From Ornithoclostridium sp944380285 (lineage in GTDB: Bacteria; Bacillota; Clostridia; Christensenellales; UBA3700): DNA of 64,000 bases. Under the pieces are notes generated by a model. The model was not told where the DNA came from and did not search any database. It saw only the letters and a program-made list of their open reading frames with translations. Numbering within the stretch: the first letter of the stretch is position 1; each line of letters starts with the position of its first letter. The stretch is taken from the NCBI GenBank assembly GCA_963931165.1, contig OZ006985.1:1302001-1366000 (forward strand). The letters run 5' to 3'. Of this stretch, positions 41,083 through 50,332 are shown one piece after another. The position numbers were made by a program, and so were the translations under genes.

Positions 41083-43023
41083 ATGATCAAAGTCACTTTG
41101 AAGGACGGAAGCGCGCTCGAGTGCGCGGTAGGTGAGAGCGTAGCGCAGATCGCGGCGCGCATTTCGGAAGGGCTGGCGCGTGCGGCGCTCGGCGCGATCG
41201 TCGACGGCAATGTCGTCGAGTTGGGCTATGTGCCCGAAAAGGACTGCTCGTTGCAGATCCTGACATTCAAAGACCCCGAGGGCAGGCGCATCTATCGTCA
41301 CACCTGCTCGCACGTTCTCGCGCAGGCGATGAAGAGCGTGCATCCGACGGTCAAACTCGCGATCGGTCCCGCGATCGACGAGGGATTTTATTACGATTTC
41401 GACTTTGCGACGCCCATCTCGTTCGAAGAGTTGGAGATGGTCGAGCGCGAGATGGCGAAGATCATCAAGGCGGACTACAAGCTCGAGAGATTCGTGCTGC
41501 CGCGCAAAGAGGCGATCGAGTTGATGCAGAGCTACAACGAGCCCTACAAGGTCGAGCTGATCAACGATCTGCCCGAGGACGCCGAGATCTCCTTCTATCG
41601 TCAAGGCAATTTCGTCGACCTGTGCGCAGGTCCGCATCTGCCGTCGACGGGCATGATCAAGGCTTTCAAGCTGACCTCGCTGACCGGCGCGTATTGGCGC
41701 GGCAACGAGCACAACAAGATGCTCTCGCGCGTATACGGCACCTGCTTTGACAAAAAGAGCGAATTGACCAAGTATCTCGCCGCTGTCGAAGAGGCGAAAA
41801 AGCGCGACCACAACAAGCTGGGCAGAGAACTCGGCATCTTCATGACCGACGAGCGCATAGGGCAGGGCTTGCCGCTGCTCATGCCCAAGGGCGAGCGCAT
41901 CTTCCGCACCCTCGTCCGCTTTGTCGAGGACGAAGAGGACAGGCGCGGCTACGTCCGCACCCGCACGCCGTACATGGCGAAGTCCGACCTCTACAAGGTG
42001 TCCGGGCACTGGGACCACTACAAGGACGGCATGTTCGTCATCGGCGACGAGAGCAAGGACGACGAGGTCTTTGCGCTGCGCCCGATGACCTGCCCCTTCC
42101 AATACACGATCTACAACAACGGGCTCAAGAGCTACCGCGACCTGCCGATCAGATACGGCGAGACCTCGACGCTGTTCCGCAACGAGAGCAGCGGCGAGAT
42201 GCACGGACTCATCCGCGTCCGCCAATTTACGATCAGCGAAGGGCACATCGTCTGCACGCCCGAACAGCTCGAAGAGGAGTTCAAGGGCGCGGTCGACCTC
42301 ATCAAGTTCATGCTCAAAGCGGTCGGCTTGCAGGACGACGTCACCTACCGCTTCTCCAAGTGGGACCCGAACGACAAAAAGAAGTATATCTACGAACCCG
42401 ACGTCTGGGCAAAGGCGGAGGCGACGATGAAAAAGATCCTCGACCACCTCGGCATCGAGTATACCGAAGCGGTCGGCGAGGCGGCGTTCTACGGACCCAA
42501 ACTCGACATCCAGATCAAGAACGTCCACGGCAAAGAGGACACGATCATCACCGTTCAGGTCGACATGTTCCTCGCCGAGAACTTCGACATGACCTACGTC
42601 GACGAAAACGGCGAAAAGCGCCGTCCCTACATCATCCACCGCACGTCGATAGGCTGCTTTGAGCGCACGATCGCACTGCTCATCGAGAAGTATGCCGGCG
42701 CGTTCCCGATGTGGATCGCACCGACGCAGGTCAAGATCCTCAGCGTCACCGAGCGCAACGAGGAGTATGCAAAGAGCATCTCGGACGCGCTGTCGAGACG
42801 CGGGATCCGCTGCGAGGTAGATTCGCGCAACGAGACAATCGGCTATAAGATTCGCTCCGCACAGCTCGAAAAGGTGCCGTATATGCTCGTCGTCGGCGAC
42901 AAAGAGGCGCAAGAGGGCAAAGTCTCCGTCCGCAGGAGAGGAGAGGGCGTGATCGGCGAGATGACCCTCGACGAGTTCGTTCAAAGGGCGGTGGAGGAGA
43001 TCGAGACGAGAAGTTTGCTTTGA
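41083..43023 (+). CDS. thrS: Threonine--tRNA ligase
   Basis: A 646-residue class II synthetase. ATG 41083 has TTGGAGG seven bases upstream; an upstream GTG lies inside the T-box. The N-terminal TGS domain (MIKVTLKDGSALECAVGESV) is followed by the editing domain with HTCSHVLAQAMK (HxxxH). The catalytic core has YVRTRTPYMAKSDLYKVSGH, MTCPFQYTIY and RPYIIHRTSIGCFERTI. The anticodon-binding domain is C-terminal. All expected domains are present and it is controlled by the T-box above. Confidence 0.97.
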   Translation: MIKVTLKDGSALECAVGESVAQIAARISEGLARAALGAIVDGNVVELGYVPEKDCSLQILTFKDPEGRRIYRHTCSHVLAQAMKSVHPTVKLAIGPAIDEGFYYDFDFATPISFEELEMVEREMAKIIKADYKLERFVLPRKEAIELMQSYNEPYKVELINDLPEDAEISFYRQGNFVDLCAGPHLPSTGMIKAFKLTSLTGAYWRGNEHNKMLSRVYGTCFDKKSELTKYLAAVEEAKKRDHNKLGRELGIFMTDERIGQGLPLLMPKGERIFRTLVRFVEDEEDRRGYVRTRTPYMAKSDLYKVSGHWDHYKDGMFVIGDESKDDEVFALRPMTCPFQYTIYNNGLKSYRDLPIRYGETSTLFRNESSGEMHGLIRVRQFTISEGHIVCTPEQLEEEFKGAVDLIKFMLKAVGLQDDVTYRFSKWDPNDKKKYIYEPDVWAKAEATMKKILDHLGIEYTEAVGEAAFYGPKLDIQIKNVHGKEDTIITVQVDMFLAENFDMTYVDENGEKRRPYIIHRTSIGCFERTIALLIEKYAGAFPMWIAPTQVKILSVTERNEEYAKSISDALSRRGIRCEVDSRNETIGYKIRSAQLEKVPYMLVVGDKEAQEGKVSVRRRGEGVIGEMTLDEFVQRAVEEIETRSLL

Positions 43024-43053
43024 GGGGGCACCATTTCGCTAATCGCTTGAATC

Positions 43054-43081
43054 AAAGGCGCACCGCAAGGCGCGCCTTTTT
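43054..43081 (+). terminator. thrS terminator
   Basis: AAAGGCGC / GCGCCTTT followed by TT. Confidence 0.75.
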
Positions 43082-43163
43082 CATACAAGCGGCGAAATGG
43101 TTCCCCCTCAATACTCCCCCTCCGACAGGAGACTTGTTCGCTCCGCTCACGCCCCTGCAAGGG

Positions 43164-43478
43164 GCGGCTGTCAAAGAGCGCGGTCATTTGACAGCCGCAT
43201 TACCGTATCTCGCCCAAACGCGGTTGGGCGAGATGGATACTTATCATATCTGAGTTTGTTAAGAACCGATTGGTTTAACAGAACCGCGAAGTATCGGGCG
43301 AGCGATTTTCGAAGATTTTGCGCCGTGTGGAACGCCGCTTACCTGCCGGTATGCAAGCGACACACGGCGCAAAAGGGCGAAAATGAGCCGCCCGAGACGT
43401 GAGACGTGCCGCGCCGCAAAGCGAGCGCGGAACAGAACGGCGCGGTTTCGCGCGACATTTTCTGTTCCGCGCTCGCTT
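43164..43478. repeat. Cluster of four inverted repeats in a non-coding gap
   Basis: GCGGCTGTCAAA/TTTGACAGCCGC (43164-43198), ATCTCGCCCAA/TTGGGCGAGAT (43207-43234), TTTTGCGCCGTGTG/CACACGGCGCAAAA (43316-43374) and a 17-bp pair starting AAGCGAGCGCGG (43419-43478). I see no gene between 43082 and 43620. The hairpins look like dispersed intergenic elements. Confidence 0.65.
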
Positions 43479-43620
43479 AAAGCTGCTTGGTTCTGTTTGT
43501 CGAATATTTTCTTTATTGATTTTGAATTATTCTGTGCGGATCCTTGTCGATCCAAAAATAATGAATCGGATAAAAACGGCGCGTCCGAGTTGCGGACGCG
43601 CCCGAGTTTTATTTTGCCGG

Positions 43621-45303
43621 TCAGACCTGCTTTGCGGTCGCGGCGACCTTGGTCGGCGCCTTTTCGGTCACATAGCCGCTCATGCCGTTGAAGAGGTTGC
43701 GGATGTGGTCGCCGACGCGTTCGAGATCGTTGACAAGGTGCAGCCACACCGCGCCGGAGTCGGCGGAACATTGTCCTTTGGCGAGACGCTCGATGTGCGT
43801 CGCCTCAAACTTGTCCTTGCAGTCGTCCACCGCCTGTTCCGCCGCGTCGACTTCGGCGCGGAGCGACAGATCGCGGCTTTCGAACGCGCGCAAGACCAGC
43901 GCGTACAGTTCGTTTATGTCGGCGGTCATCTCGTCCAGCTCTTTGAGCGCGTCGGGGGAGAAGGACGACTTTTGCTTGGCGAGAAGGTCGGCGTATTCGC
44001 AGATGTTCTCGGCATAGTCGCCTATGCGTTCGAGGTCGGAGATCGCGCGGTAATAGCTGCTCAATTCGCGTTCGCTGTCAGCGGTCAGGGGGTTGGTGGA
44101 CAGCTTGACGTTGTAGGCGGTCAGCTCTTTGAGCAAAAAGTTGAGGTGGTTTTCGCGCGAGCGGAACTTTTCGCGTTTTTCGAATTTGCCGTCGCGGACC
44201 GCGCCGATCGCCCAGTCCAAATTTTTCTTGGCGATCTGCGCCATCAGCTCTATTTCTTTGCGCACCTGCGCAAGCGCGATGGTAGGCGTTGCGAGCAGTC
44301 TTTCGTCGACGTACGCGAACTTGTCGGCGACGATGCCGTCTTCGTCCGGCTTTTGCTTTTTGTCGCGGACGATAAGCTCGGAAAGCCTTGTGATGTATTT
44401 GATGAAGCCGACCAGCAAAATCGTAGTCGTCACGTTGAATATCGTATGGAACATCGCTATCTGCGTCTCGATCTCGGGGAACGCTGCGGCGAGCCATTTG
44501 TCGATCGGCAGACATAGCGCGAGAATGAAGAACACGATGGAGCCGAACACATTGAACATGAGGTGGATCACAGACGCGCGTTTGCCGTTTGTCGTCGCGC
44601 CGATTGACGCGAGCACCGCGGTCACGCAGGTGCCGATGTTGATGCCGAGCGTGAGGAAGATGGAGCTTTTGAGGTCGATCAAGCCGACGCCCGCCATCGT
44701 GATCAAGATGCTTGTAGTAGCCGAAGAACTTTGAATGATCGCGGTGATCACAAGTCCTATGAGCAGCAGAAGGAAGGGGTTGCTCACCGCGGCGATCGCG
44801 TTGCGGACCGCCTCCGAGTCGCTGAAACTTTGCATCGACGCGCTCATCACTTCGAGCCCGACGAAGATCATGCCCACGCTGCCCATCAATTGACCGGCGC
44901 GGACGACCTTGTCGTTTTTGGACAGCATCATCATGAACGCGCCCACGCACGACAGCGCGCCGAAGAACGCGGTGATGGGCAGGAATTGAAGCGCGACGAT
45001 CTGCGCGGTGATCGTGGTGCCGATATTCGCGCCCATAATGATCGCGGTCGCCTGGCGAAGAGTCATAACGCCCGCGTTGACAAAGCCGACCACCATGACC
45101 GTCGTCGCCGACGAACTTTGAATGACCGCGGTCACGCCCGCGCCGACCGCGATGCCGGCAAAGCGGTTTGAACTGATCTTGTTGAATACGTCTTTGAGTT
45201 TGTTGCCCGCAATGGATTCCAATGTCTCGCTCATTATTTTGAGAGCGATCAAAAAGACTCCCAAGCCGCCCAGCAGGGTGAGTATCATTTCAAGTGTCTG
45301 CAT
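43621..45303 (-). CDS. Na+/phosphate cotransporter with C-terminal PhoU domain
   Basis: A 560-residue protein starting at ATG 45303 after AGGAGGACGA; longer in-frame starts cross its promoter. Two membrane repeats each carry the QSSSATT motif (AVIQSSSATTVMVVGFVNAG and AIIQSSSATTSILITMAGVG), the hallmark of the NptA/SLC34 family. After about residue 330 a helical PhoU-like region follows (AISDLERIGDYAENICEYA, LVNDLERVGDHIRNLF). It imports phosphate with sodium. A promoter TTGACT/TTATAA lies at 45366-45338. Confidence 0.92.
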   Translation of the reverse strand: MQTLEMILTLLGGLGVFLIALKIMSETLESIAGNKLKDVFNKISSNRFAGIAVGAGVTAVIQSSSATTVMVVGFVNAGVMTLRQATAIIMGANIGTTITAQIVALQFLPITAFFGALSCVGAFMMMLSKNDKVVRAGQLMGSVGMIFVGLEVMSASMQSFSDSEAVRNAIAAVSNPFLLLLIGLVITAIIQSSSATTSILITMAGVGLIDLKSSIFLTLGINIGTCVTAVLASIGATTNGKRASVIHLMFNVFGSIVFFILALCLPIDKWLAAAFPEIETQIAMFHTIFNVTTTILLVGFIKYITRLSELIVRDKKQKPDEDGIVADKFAYVDERLLATPTIALAQVRKEIELMAQIAKKNLDWAIGAVRDGKFEKREKFRSRENHLNFLLKELTAYNVKLSTNPLTADSERELSSYYRAISDLERIGDYAENICEYADLLAKQKSSFSPDALKELDEMTADINELYALVLRAFESRDLSLRAEVDAAEQAVDDCKDKFEATHIERLAKGQCSADSGAVWLHLVNDLERVGDHIRNLFNGMSGYVTEKAPTKVAATAKQV

Positions 45304-45373
45304 TCGTCCTCCTGCGGCGCTTGACGCCGTAAGACCTTTATAACAAATTACGGCGTACAAAGTCAAATAAATA

Positions 45374-45402
45374 TAGACAGAAAGGGGAAAATAATGTATA
45401 AT
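45374..45402 (+). promoter_or_regulatory. polA promoter
   Basis: TAGACA (45374-45379) and TATAAT (45397-45402) with 17-bp spacing. Confidence 0.55.
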
Positions 45403-45511
45403 TAAAGGAAGAAAAACGTATCTGCGCCGAGCCGTACGCCGTATTTGAACGCACTCATCCATCGTTTTCGGCGCAAAGACGCGTTTTCAAATCAAATATC
45501 GGAGAATTGCC

Positions 45512-48058
45512 ATGCCGACGCTCGTTCTGCTCGATTCCAACTCGCTGCTCAACCGCGCATATTACGCGATGAGCGCGCTCACCGACCGCAAGGGCCGTCC
45601 CACCGGGGCGATCCACGGTTACTTTACGATGTTCGCCAAGCTGATCTCGCAATTTGAGCCGGACAAGGTCGTCGCCGCGTTCGACCGCAAGGCGCCCACC
45701 TTCCGCAAGGAGATGTACGAGGGCTACAAGGCGACGCGCAAGCCAATGCCCGAAGACCTCGCCGCGCAGTTGCAGCCCGTCAAGGACATGCTTTCGCTGA
45801 TGGGCGTTCCGGTGTGCGAAATGGACGGCTACGAGGCGGACGATCTGATCGGCACGCTCGCGCGCAAGTTTGACGGCGACGTGCTCATCGTCACAGGCGA
45901 CCGCGACAGCTGGCAGCTGATCGACAGCCGCACAAAGGTCGTGTTCACGATCAAGGGCATCACCGAGATCGCATTGATGGACGAGGCAAAGCTCAAAGAG
46001 GATCACGGGCTCACGCCCTCGCAGGTCATCGACCTCAAAGCGCTGATGGGCGACGCGTCCGACAACATCCCCGGCGTGCCCGGGGTCGGCGAAAAGACGG
46101 CGAAGGGCTTGCTGGACAGCTACGGCACTTTGGACGGGGTGTACGCCCACTTGGACGAGGTCAAGGGCAAGCTGCGCGAAAAGCTGGAACAGAACAAGGA
46201 CCTTGCCTATCTCTCGTACAAACTCGCGACGATCGACACCGACAGTCCGGTCGATGCCGGAGTGCTCGAGGCGAACTTCAAGCCGGTGTTCCCGGTCGCG
46301 CTCAAAAAGGAACTTCTCGATTACAACCTCTCCAAACTCGCCGATTCGTTCGAGTACGACGACGGCGCGGCGGCGGCAGGCGTGGGGCTGACTTTGCCCG
46401 ACGCAGAAGAGGTCAAAGACGAGGCGAGGCTGCGCGAGATCGCCGCTGCGGCGAAGGGAAGGGCGGCGTTCGACATGTCGGGCGAGAGAATGTTTTTCGC
46501 CTGCGACGGCGCCTCCTATTCGATCGCGGTCACCGACAACTTCTTTGACGAGGGCGTGACCTTCGACGGAGCGCTCGCCGCGCTCAAACCCGTGCTCGAA
46601 GACGGGGACGTCGTCAAGGTGTGCTTTGACGCCAAGACTATCATGCACAGCTTGGACGGCTACGGCGTCGCGCTGCGCGGCTGGGACGACGTCATGCTCA
46701 AAGCCTATCTCTGCGACAGCAACGCCGGCTACAAGAGTGCGTCCGATCTGTTCGCCGCATACGACGTGCCCGGCGGCAATGTCGGCGCGGCGCTGCTCGC
46801 GGTCGACGGCATGCTCGAAAAGGAACTCGCCGAAAAGGAACAGACCGCGATGTACCGCGACCTCGAAAAGCCGCTCGTGTCCGTTCTCAAAGACATGGAG
46901 GACAGGGGCTTCACCGTCGACAGGGGGACGCTCGAGGCGCTTTCGCGGAGGTTCGGCGCGCAGGCGGACGAACTCGCCGCAAAGATCACCGAGCTTGCAG
47001 GAGAACCGTTCAACCTCAACTCCACAAAGCAGCTCGCGCACATTTTGTTCGAAAAACTCGGACTGAAAACGGGCAAAAAGACCAAGAGCGGCTATTCGAC
47101 CAACGTCGAAGTGCTCGCCGCGCTCAAGAACGAGCACCCGATCGTGCCGCTGATATTGTACTACCGCGAGCTGTCCAAGCTCAAATCCACCTATCTCGAC
47201 GGCATGCTGCCGCTGATCGACGCCAAGGGGCGCATACACACGGTGTTCCGACAGGCGGTCACCGCGACGGGTAGACTGTCGTCGACGGAGCCCAATCTGC
47301 AAAACATCCCCATCCGCAAGGAGAGCGGCAAAGAGATCAGGCGCATGTTCGTCGCCTCGCCCGGCTGTAAGCTGGTCTGCGCCGACTATTCGCAGATCGA
47401 ATTGAGGCTTATGGCGCATTTCAGCGGCGACAGACATATGATCGAGGCGTTCAACGCCGGCGCCGACTTCCACGCCGCGACCGCGGCAAAGCTGTTCCGC
47501 GTGCCGCCCGAACTCGTCACCCCCGATATGCGCCGCAGCGCAAAGGCGGTCAACTTCGGCATCATTTACGGCATCAGCGACTACGGACTTTCGGAAGATC
47601 TCGGGATCGCCGTGTGGCAGGCGCGCGAATATATGAACAACTATTTCGCGACCTATCCCGACGTCAAGAAGTATATGGAGAGCAGCGTAGAATACGCGAA
47701 GGAGCACGGCTATGTGCGCACTCTCGACGGCAGGCGAAGATACATCCCCGAGCTGAAATCGACCAACTACAACACCCGTTCGTTCGGCGAGCGCGTCGCG
47801 ATGAACATGCCCCTTCAGGGTACCGCGTCGGACATCATCAAAAAGGCTATGATCGCCGTCGACCGCGCGCTCAAAGACGCAGGACTCAAAGCGGGATTGA
47901 TCATGCAAGTGCACGACGAACTCATCGTCGACGCGCCCGAGAGCGAGACCGAAGCGGTCGCCAAGATACTCAAACGCGAGATGGAGAGCGCGGCAACGCT
48001 TGCGGTGCCGTTGATCGCGGACATAGGGATAGGCGACAATTGGTTGGAGGCGAAATGA
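45512..48058 (+). CDS. polA: DNA polymerase I
   Basis: An 848-residue protein. The 5'-3' exonuclease domain (1 to about 290) keeps its acidic sites (EADDLIGTLA, IVTGDRDSWQL, GDASDNIPGVPGVGEKTA). The 3'-5' exonuclease-like domain (about 305-460) has AFDMSGERMFF where active enzymes have a D-x-E triplet, so proofreading is probably lost, as in many Firmicutes. The polymerase domain has ADYSQIELRLMAHFSGD, RRSAKAVNFGIIYGISDYGL and MQVHDELIVDAPE. It acts in repair and Okazaki-fragment processing. coaE overlaps its stop by four bases. Confidence 0.96.
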   Translation: MPTLVLLDSNSLLNRAYYAMSALTDRKGRPTGAIHGYFTMFAKLISQFEPDKVVAAFDRKAPTFRKEMYEGYKATRKPMPEDLAAQLQPVKDMLSLMGVPVCEMDGYEADDLIGTLARKFDGDVLIVTGDRDSWQLIDSRTKVVFTIKGITEIALMDEAKLKEDHGLTPSQVIDLKALMGDASDNIPGVPGVGEKTAKGLLDSYGTLDGVYAHLDEVKGKLREKLEQNKDLAYLSYKLATIDTDSPVDAGVLEANFKPVFPVALKKELLDYNLSKLADSFEYDDGAAAAGVGLTLPDAEEVKDEARLREIAAAAKGRAAFDMSGERMFFACDGASYSIAVTDNFFDEGVTFDGALAALKPVLEDGDVVKVCFDAKTIMHSLDGYGVALRGWDDVMLKAYLCDSNAGYKSASDLFAAYDVPGGNVGAALLAVDGMLEKELAEKEQTAMYRDLEKPLVSVLKDMEDRGFTVDRGTLEALSRRFGAQADELAAKITELAGEPFNLNSTKQLAHILFEKLGLKTGKKTKSGYSTNVEVLAALKNEHPIVPLILYYRELSKLKSTYLDGMLPLIDAKGRIHTVFRQAVTATGRLSSTEPNLQNIPIRKESGKEIRRMFVASPGCKLVCADYSQIELRLMAHFSGDRHMIEAFNAGADFHAATAAKLFRVPPELVTPDMRRSAKAVNFGIIYGISDYGLSEDLGIAVWQAREYMNNYFATYPDVKKYMESSVEYAKEHGYVRTLDGRRRYIPELKSTNYNTRSFGERVAMNMPLQGTASDIIKKAMIAVDRALKDAGLKAGLIMQVHDELIVDAPESETEAVAKILKREMESAATLAVPLIADIGIGDNWLEAK

Positions 48059-48612
48059 GACTGATCGCGATCACGGGACCCATGGGCAGCGGCAAGTCGA
48101 CGGTCGCCGCATATATCGCGAGCCGAGGCTTCGACGTCTACGATTGTGACCGTATTTTCAACACGGGCGTGATAAATTCGCCCGATTACGTCGCAGAGAT
48201 CGAGCGGCTGTTCGGCGCGGTCAAAGGCGGCAAAGTGGACAAGAAGGCGCTCTCCGCGCACCTTGCCGCACACCCCGAAGACGTGATCAGACTCAACGCC
48301 GCCGCTCATCCGCGAGTGGTCGCAAAGCTGCTCGAACTCACGCGCGGCAAAGACGTCGCGTTTGCCGAAGTCCAGGTGCCCGACGCGCTGGACGGCGTCG
48401 AACACGAACTGTGGCTGGTCACCGCGCCGGCGGCTGTCAGGGCAAAGAGAGTCGCCGCGAGGGACGGCAGGGGCGAAGAGGAGATCGCCGCGATGTTCGC
48501 GCTGCGCGCCGCCGACGAGCCTCGCGCCGACGAGGTCATCGACACCGACTGTTCGCTCGAAGAGCTGCGCCGCCGAGTCGACGACGTGTTGAAGAGAGCG
48601 AAATTGATTTGA
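48055..48612 (+). CDS. coaE: Dephospho-CoA kinase
   Basis: A 185-residue P-loop kinase that phosphorylates dephospho-CoA in the last step of CoA synthesis. Walker A is ITGPMGSGKSTVA at residues 5-17; VYDCDRIFNTGV matches the D-A-D/R segment; DEVIDTDCSLEEL is the C-terminal N-x-G/D-like adenine region. It starts inside polA (ATGA overlap), a common polA-coaE order in Firmicutes. Slightly shorter than average. Confidence 0.9.
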   Translation: MRLIAITGPMGSGKSTVAAYIASRGFDVYDCDRIFNTGVINSPDYVAEIERLFGAVKGGKVDKKALSAHLAAHPEDVIRLNAAAHPRVVAKLLELTRGKDVAFAEVQVPDALDGVEHELWLVTAPAAVRAKRVAARDGRGEEEIAAMFALRAADEPRADEVIDTDCSLEELRRRVDDVLKRAKLI

Positions 48613-48630
48613 CGCAATGCGCGGCAACGG

Positions 48631-48659
48631 TTGCTTTGCGCGTGCGTTTGAGCTATAAT
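48631..48659 (+). promoter_or_regulatory. ruvA promoter giving a nearly leaderless mRNA
   Basis: TTGCTT (48631-48636) and TATAAT (48654-48659), 17-bp spacing. The ruvA ATG begins nine bases after the -10 box. Confidence 0.65.
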
Positions 48660-48668
48660 ATATCCGAT

Positions 48669-49271
48669 ATGTTCTATTCGATCACCGGTAAAGTAGTTTT
48701 TTATGAAGAAGGCAGGCTTGCCGTCGCCACCCCGGGAGGGGTCGCGTATGAGCTGCTGGTCAGCAATGCCACGCTCGCAAAACTCGGCAGGCAGGGCGAG
48801 ACGGTCACCGTCTATTGCCGTCTTGCGGTCGCGCAGGACGACGTCAGGCTGTTCGGCTTCTATTCCAAAGAAGAGAAGGCGATGTTCGAGAATTTGACTT
48901 CGGTCGGCGGCGTCGGCGGAAAGCTGGCGTTGCAGATCCTGTCGTCCGTGGACGTCTCGACGCTTGCGATCGCGATCGTCGGCGGAGACGCGGCGACGCT
49001 GTCCAAGGTCAAGGGCATTGGCAAAAAGACCGCCGAGCGCATAATCCTCGAATTGCGCGAACAGGTCTCGTCGAGCGCGACCGCGATCGCCCCGACGGAC
49101 ATCATGCCGACTTCCGCGGTCGGGGACGCGACCGCGCAGGACGCGATCGCCGCGCTCGTTTCGCTGGGCATCTCCAAGACGGAAGCATACACCGCCGTCG
49201 CAGCGGCAATGAAAAAGACGGACAAGCTCGAACAGATCATCGGGCTTGCGCTGAGGAGCTTTGACAAATGA
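48669..49271 (+). CDS. ruvA: Holliday junction branch-migration protein RuvA
   Basis: A 200-residue protein with the OB-fold domain (MFYSITGKVVFYEEGRLAVA), helix-hairpin-helix motifs (LTSVGGVGGKLALQILS and LSKVKGIGKKTAERIILELR) and the C-terminal RuvB-binding domain (DAIAALVSLGISKTEAYTAV). It binds four-way junctions and loads RuvB. It overlaps ruvB by four bases. No Shine-Dalgarno sequence; see promoter. Confidence 0.95.
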   Translation: MFYSITGKVVFYEEGRLAVATPGGVAYELLVSNATLAKLGRQGETVTVYCRLAVAQDDVRLFGFYSKEEKAMFENLTSVGGVGGKLALQILSSVDVSTLAIAIVGGDAATLSKVKGIGKKTAERIILELREQVSSSATAIAPTDIMPTSAVGDATAQDAIAALVSLGISKTEAYTAVAAAMKKTDKLEQIIGLALRSFDK

Positions 49272-50332
49272 GCGATTTCGACGAACGCGAACCGAGATTT
49301 ATGTCATCGTTGCAGACCGCGGGAGAGAGCGACAGCGAAAACACCCTGCGCCCGCGCACGATGGACGAGTATGTCGGTCAGGACAAGATCAAAGAAAATC
49401 TCGAGATCTACATCAAGGCAGCCGTCGCAAGGGGCGAGCCTCTCGACCATGTGCTGCTGTACGGTCCTCCGGGGCTGGGCAAGACCACGCTCGCGCACAT
49501 CATCGCCGCCGAGATGAACGCGCAGATCCGCATCACCTCTGGCCCCGCGATCGAAAAGGCGGCGGACCTTGCGGCGATCCTCACAAACTTGGGCGAGAAC
49601 GACGTGTTGTTCATTGACGAGATCCACCGTCTCAACCGCAACGTAGAAGAGGTGCTCTATCCCGCGATGGAGGACTTCGCGCTCGACTTTGTCGTCGGCA
49701 AGGGACCGTCCGCGAAGAGCATTCGCCTCGCGCTGCCCAAGTTCACGTTGATCGGCGCGACGACAAAGGCGGGCATGCTGACCTCGCCGCTGCGCGACCG
49801 CTTCGGCGTCAATTGCAGGCTGGAGATGTACACCCCCGAGCAGCTCGCCAAGATCGTCCGCCGTTCGGCAGCCATTTTGGGCGTCGAGATCACCGACGAC
49901 GGCGCGGTCGAGATCGCAAGGCGCAGCCGCGGCACTCCGCGTATCGCCAACCGCATCTTGAAGCGCGTCCGCGACTTTGCCGAGGTCAAGGGCGAGGGCG
50001 TGATAGACTATGAGGTCGCCGACCATGCGCTCGGCAGGATGGAGATCGACAAGCTGGGGCTCGACTCGGTCGACGCCAAGATCATCTCGACGATGATCGA
50101 CAAGTTCGGCGGCGGACCGGTCGGTCTGGACACGCTCGCCGCGTCGATAGGCGAGGACAGCGGCACGATCGAGGACGTCTACGAGCCCTATCTCATGCAG
50201 ATCACCTTCATCGCGCGCACTCCGCGCGGCAGGGTCGTGCTTCCCGACGCATACAGACATTTCGGCAGAGAGGTGCCTCAGGCGGCGATACGCCAAATGA
50301 GCATGCTCGACGTCTTTGACAAAAAGGACTGA
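49268..50332 (+). CDS. ruvB: Holliday junction DNA helicase RuvB
   Basis: A 354-residue AAA+ motor. Motifs: RPRTMDEYVGQDKIKENL, Walker A YGPPGLGKTTLAHIIA (about 66), Walker B VLFIDEIHRLNRNVEE (about 115), sensor 1 LIGATTKAGMLTSPLRDRF and the C-terminal winged helix with DVYEPYLMQITFIARTPRGR. It drives branch migration with RuvA. Its last base is the first base of the queA start. Confidence 0.97.
   Translation: MSDFDEREPRFMSSLQTAGESDSENTLRPRTMDEYVGQDKIKENLEIYIKAAVARGEPLDHVLLYGPPGLGKTTLAHIIAAEMNAQIRITSGPAIEKAADLAAILTNLGENDVLFIDEIHRLNRNVEEVLYPAMEDFALDFVVGKGPSAKSIRLALPKFTLIGATTKAGMLTSPLRDRFGVNCRLEMYTPEQLAKIVRRSAAILGVEITDDGAVEIARRSRGTPRIANRILKRVRDFAEVKGEGVIDYEVADHALGRMEIDKLGLDSVDAKIISTMIDKFGGGPVGLDTLAASIGEDSGTIEDVYEPYLMQITFIARTPRGRVVLPDAYRHFGREVPQAAIRQMSMLDVFDKKD

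Noticed and set aside
43020..43402. Frames downstream of thrS
   Set aside because: They run through the thrS terminator and four inverted repeats and show no domain.
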